This document shows, in pieces, positions 20,273 to 21,718 of a stretch of DNA of 21,718 bases. The first letter of the stretch is position 1. Each line of letters starts with the position of its first letter. The stretch lies in assembly GCF_000524195.1 (NCBI RefSeq), contig NW_020170570.1, forward strand, positions 23,771 through 45,488, given 5' to 3'. The translations under genes and the position numbers were made by a program. Source of the stretch: Echinococcus granulosus. Its lineage: Eukaryota; Platyhelminthes; Cestoda; Cyclophyllidea; Taeniidae. Under the pieces are notes generated by a model. It saw nothing but the letters and a program-made list of their open reading frames with translations. It was not told the origin of the DNA and ran no database searches.

Positions 20273-20518
20273 TCAGCGGAGGGCATGTATGAAGGACTGG
20301 AGTTCATTTTCAAGCCTTGATTTGGTTTCACTGATTATTCGCTTTTTAAACAAATTAGCGCTTAAGGGTAAAAACTTTATATAGACATATGCGCTATCGA
20401 AAACTGGTGCCGACAATTCCAGTTTGACTTCCGGGCGCACGGCTTTTCTTACCTGCATGGAATTATCCAACTTTAGTTTCCCTAAATCTATTTTACTGAC
20501 GAACTGTAGTGTTAACAT
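20273..20518 (-). CDS. Hypothetical 81-residue ORF, unknown
   Basis: ATG at 20518 on the minus strand opens 81 codons to TGA. The peptide is hydrophilic and balanced in charge, with words KIDLGKLKLDN, VRPEVKLELSAPVF and TKSRLENELQ; the last third looks helix-forming. It has no signal peptide or membrane segment. A strong splice-donor sequence (CAG then GTAAGAAAAG) lies inside it about 66 bases from the start, so the true exon could be only the first 22 codons. It lies between the NUMT and the inverted gene copy 5 and has no counterpart beside the other copies. Protein-like character is the only evidence; no family is recognised. Confidence 0.3.
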   Translation of the reverse strand: MLTLQFVSKIDLGKLKLDNSMQVRKAVRPEVKLELSAPVFDSAYVYIKFLPLSANLFKKRIISETKSRLENELQSFIHALR

Positions 20519-20688
20519 AAAAAGGCCAGGTAAGCCGGTAAATCGACTTTAGAATGACTATAATACCAAATTACATTGCCCTCAAAAACTAGTAGGCATT
20601 GCGGAAGAATTGTACAAGTGTTTGAAGCTTTTGTACTCAAAAAAATGTCTAGAATATTTGGCTGTGAATGGTGGCGCGATTCTGTACG

Positions 20689-21086
20689 CTATACTTTGTA
20701 GGAGAAGGGAGGAGACGAATGAATGAGATTAATGCAGCAAAGCGTAAAGTGCAGAAAACTTGCCAAAGAGGGCGGAGATAATATTATCCGGGTTGCATTG
20801 ATACAAATACGGAGGGCATAAATCAACTCTCCATTGAGCAGGGCCTCATGAAATGAAAAAAGGGAACGAGCGAACAAGGCTTCAGACAGATTTTACACGG
20901 AATTTTTCAGCAATTGTTGCTAGGTATTCTGGCCCATCCTCCAGGGCGTTATTAATTATATACTTAATGGTGGAGCCTGTGCCAGTTGTGTCAACAAGCG
21001 AAAACTTGTAAATCACCATAAGCGAGAATAGAGACTAGCAGAAGCGTTGCCAGTAGTACGATGCTATTGAACTGAAAGTACTGCAT
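20689..21086 (-). pseudogene. Small secreted-protein gene family, copy 5 (inverted; splicing intact, early stop)
   Basis: On the minus strand exon 1 is 21086-21017, with a good ATG and a hydrophobic leader (core IVLLATLLLVSILA). The 40-base intron 21016-20977 has GT and AG ends (GTGATT...GGCACAG). Exon 2 from 20976 reads in phase to TGA at 20884-20882. The spliced product would be 54 residues, with mature words STIKYIINNALEDG and PEYLATIAEKF. Sequence related to the rest of copy 4 exon 2 continues beyond the stop to 20689, but in another frame (words HEALLNGEL, RICINA, CCINLI). So a stop and a small indel truncate the original protein. This is the only copy with start, leader frame, donor and acceptor all usable, so a short secreted peptide is possible; decay is equally likely. 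Confidence 0.55.
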
Positions 21087-21270
21087 GTCAAAGAGGAGGA
21101 GTTCTGCATTGCTTTAATGGTCCCAGCTTTTACATGCCCTTTGTATCATGAGGTTGAACCAGTTGCTGATAAATGGTTTACCCGAAGAGAATGGTGGGAG
21201 ACTTAGAGGCCACATCAGGTGGCACCACAATCACGTTTGTTGGTGTGGTAGAGGTTGAGGCCATCAGTGG
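21087..21270 (-). promoter_or_regulatory. Conserved upstream region of gene copy 5
   Basis: Read on the minus strand it contains CACCTGATGTGGCCTC, CCCACCATTCTC, CAACCTCATGATACAA and the 5' UTR word GCAGAACTCCTCCTCTTT just before ATG at 21086. These are in the same order as upstream of copies 1 and 4. The CTCACCAATTA word is not preserved here. Confidence 0.35.
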
Positions 21271-21461
21271 TTGTTGCACTTTTGACCTCTCCAGAAGAAT
21301 TGCTTAGACATGGCTCGAGTTTGATCAATTGAAATTAAACTGGTTTTATATTTGTCACGAAAAAGGATAAACAATTTTACCGGATTTATTCGGGCAATAA
21401 AAGAATTCAATTTATTAAGGGATAGCGCATACATGGGATAATCTCCGGTAGCCAAATCCAT
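21264..21461 (-). CDS. Short Met-Asp-Leu ORF, unknown, partner of 10681-10800
   Basis: ATG at 21461 on the minus strand opens 65 codons to a stop at 21264, ending about 180 bases upstream of gene copy 5. The first 30 codons align gaplessly with the ORF at 10681 (MDL start, NSFIA, INPVK), and the DNA match extends on both sides of the ORF. The peptide has neither a leader nor a membrane segment and ends in a basic, His- and Cys-containing tail. The shared start could be a small gene duplicated with the secreted-protein gene, an upstream exon, or a chance ORF in a repeat. Protein identity is not higher than DNA identity, which favours chance. Confidence 0.25.
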   Translation of the reverse strand: MDLATGDYPMYALSLNKLNSFIARINPVKLFILFRDKYKTSLISIDQTRAMSKQFFWRGQKCNNH

Positions 21462-21560
21462 CAATTATTACGGAGAAGAGTCTATCAATCTGACTCCATA
21501 AAACAAAAATTTTGGATTTATGGCATGGTTTACGGATTAAGCTAGCTTGTTAAGTCTTTG
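21340..21560 (-). repeat. Second shared block, inverted copy
   Basis: The minus strand of this stretch matches 10620-10800. It contains GTTTTATGGAGTC, TTGATAGACTCTTCTCC, AATAATTGATGGA and TTTTATTGCCCGAATAAA. It shows that the whole region upstream of gene copy 5, not only the gene, was duplicated and inverted. Confidence 0.65.
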
Positions 21561-21718
21561 TAATGGATTAAGGTCTGGCTCCTTTCGCGGTACACTAAGA
21601 AATCGCGACCGTCCTGACACTCGAGGTTCCCTTCCTCGACATGATGCTTCTCTTATGTCACGCAACCCATCAAACTACGAGAAGAGATTTCCTTAGTCCC
21701 TGATATGTTCATACAGCA
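21561..21718. other. Window edge, probably continuing the inverted unit
   Basis: No gene seen. If the inverted unit mirrors unit 1, the counterpart of duplicated block A should lie just beyond the window on the right. Confidence 0.3.

Noticed and set aside
1..21718. CRISPR arrays, riboswitches, bacterial operons or viral genes
   Set aside because: No regularly spaced direct repeats, no bacterial ribosome-binding sites before ORFs, and no replication or capsid motifs; the sequence is eukaryotic in character.

Overview
This window looks like nuclear DNA of a parasitic flatworm (Neodermata), most likely a tapeworm and possibly a diphyllobothriid. The main evidence is a 1.8 kb mitochondrial fragment at about 18402-20177 on the minus strand. 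It carries nad3, tRNA-Ser, tRNA-Trp and cox1 in the flatworm order and makes sense only in the flatworm mitochondrial code (TGA read as Trp, AGA/AGG as Ser). The fragment has frameshifts, a nonsense codon and a truncated cox1, and it is embedded in unrelated repeated DNA, so I read it as a nuclear mitochondrial insertion (NUMT). Genus and species cannot be fixed from the window.

Layout. 1-9412: AT-rich DNA with only short chance-like reading frames; no gene recognised. 9413-9610: a codon-rich open stretch that may be a terminal exon, ending where a repeat begins. 9608-10430 and 16774-17715: two copies of a duplicated block whose first 137 bases are nearly identical. 10560-10800 and 21264-21560 (inverted): a second shared block holding a small ORF that starts Met-Asp-Leu. 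Five copies of a small two-exon gene lie at 11164, 12970, 16123, 17879 (all plus) and 21086 (minus). 14676-15070: a GC-richer island with coding-like stretches. 20273-20518: a hydrophilic 81-residue minus-strand ORF between the NUMT and the inverted gene copy.

The most interesting content is the five-copy gene family. Each copy has a first exon of about 70 bases that in the better copies encodes a signal-peptide-like hydrophobic leader. It is followed by a phase-1 intron of only 38-40 bases and a second exon encoding a short mature region. I do not recognise the family. Every copy here is damaged in a different way (lost start, lost splice donor, frameshift, early stop). The window therefore reads as a tandem and inverted cluster of decayed, possibly recently active, small secreted-protein genes. 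The blocks upstream of the genes were duplicated with them, and the inverted fifth copy faces the fourth across the NUMT.

All similarities were judged by eye; no alignment or database search was run.
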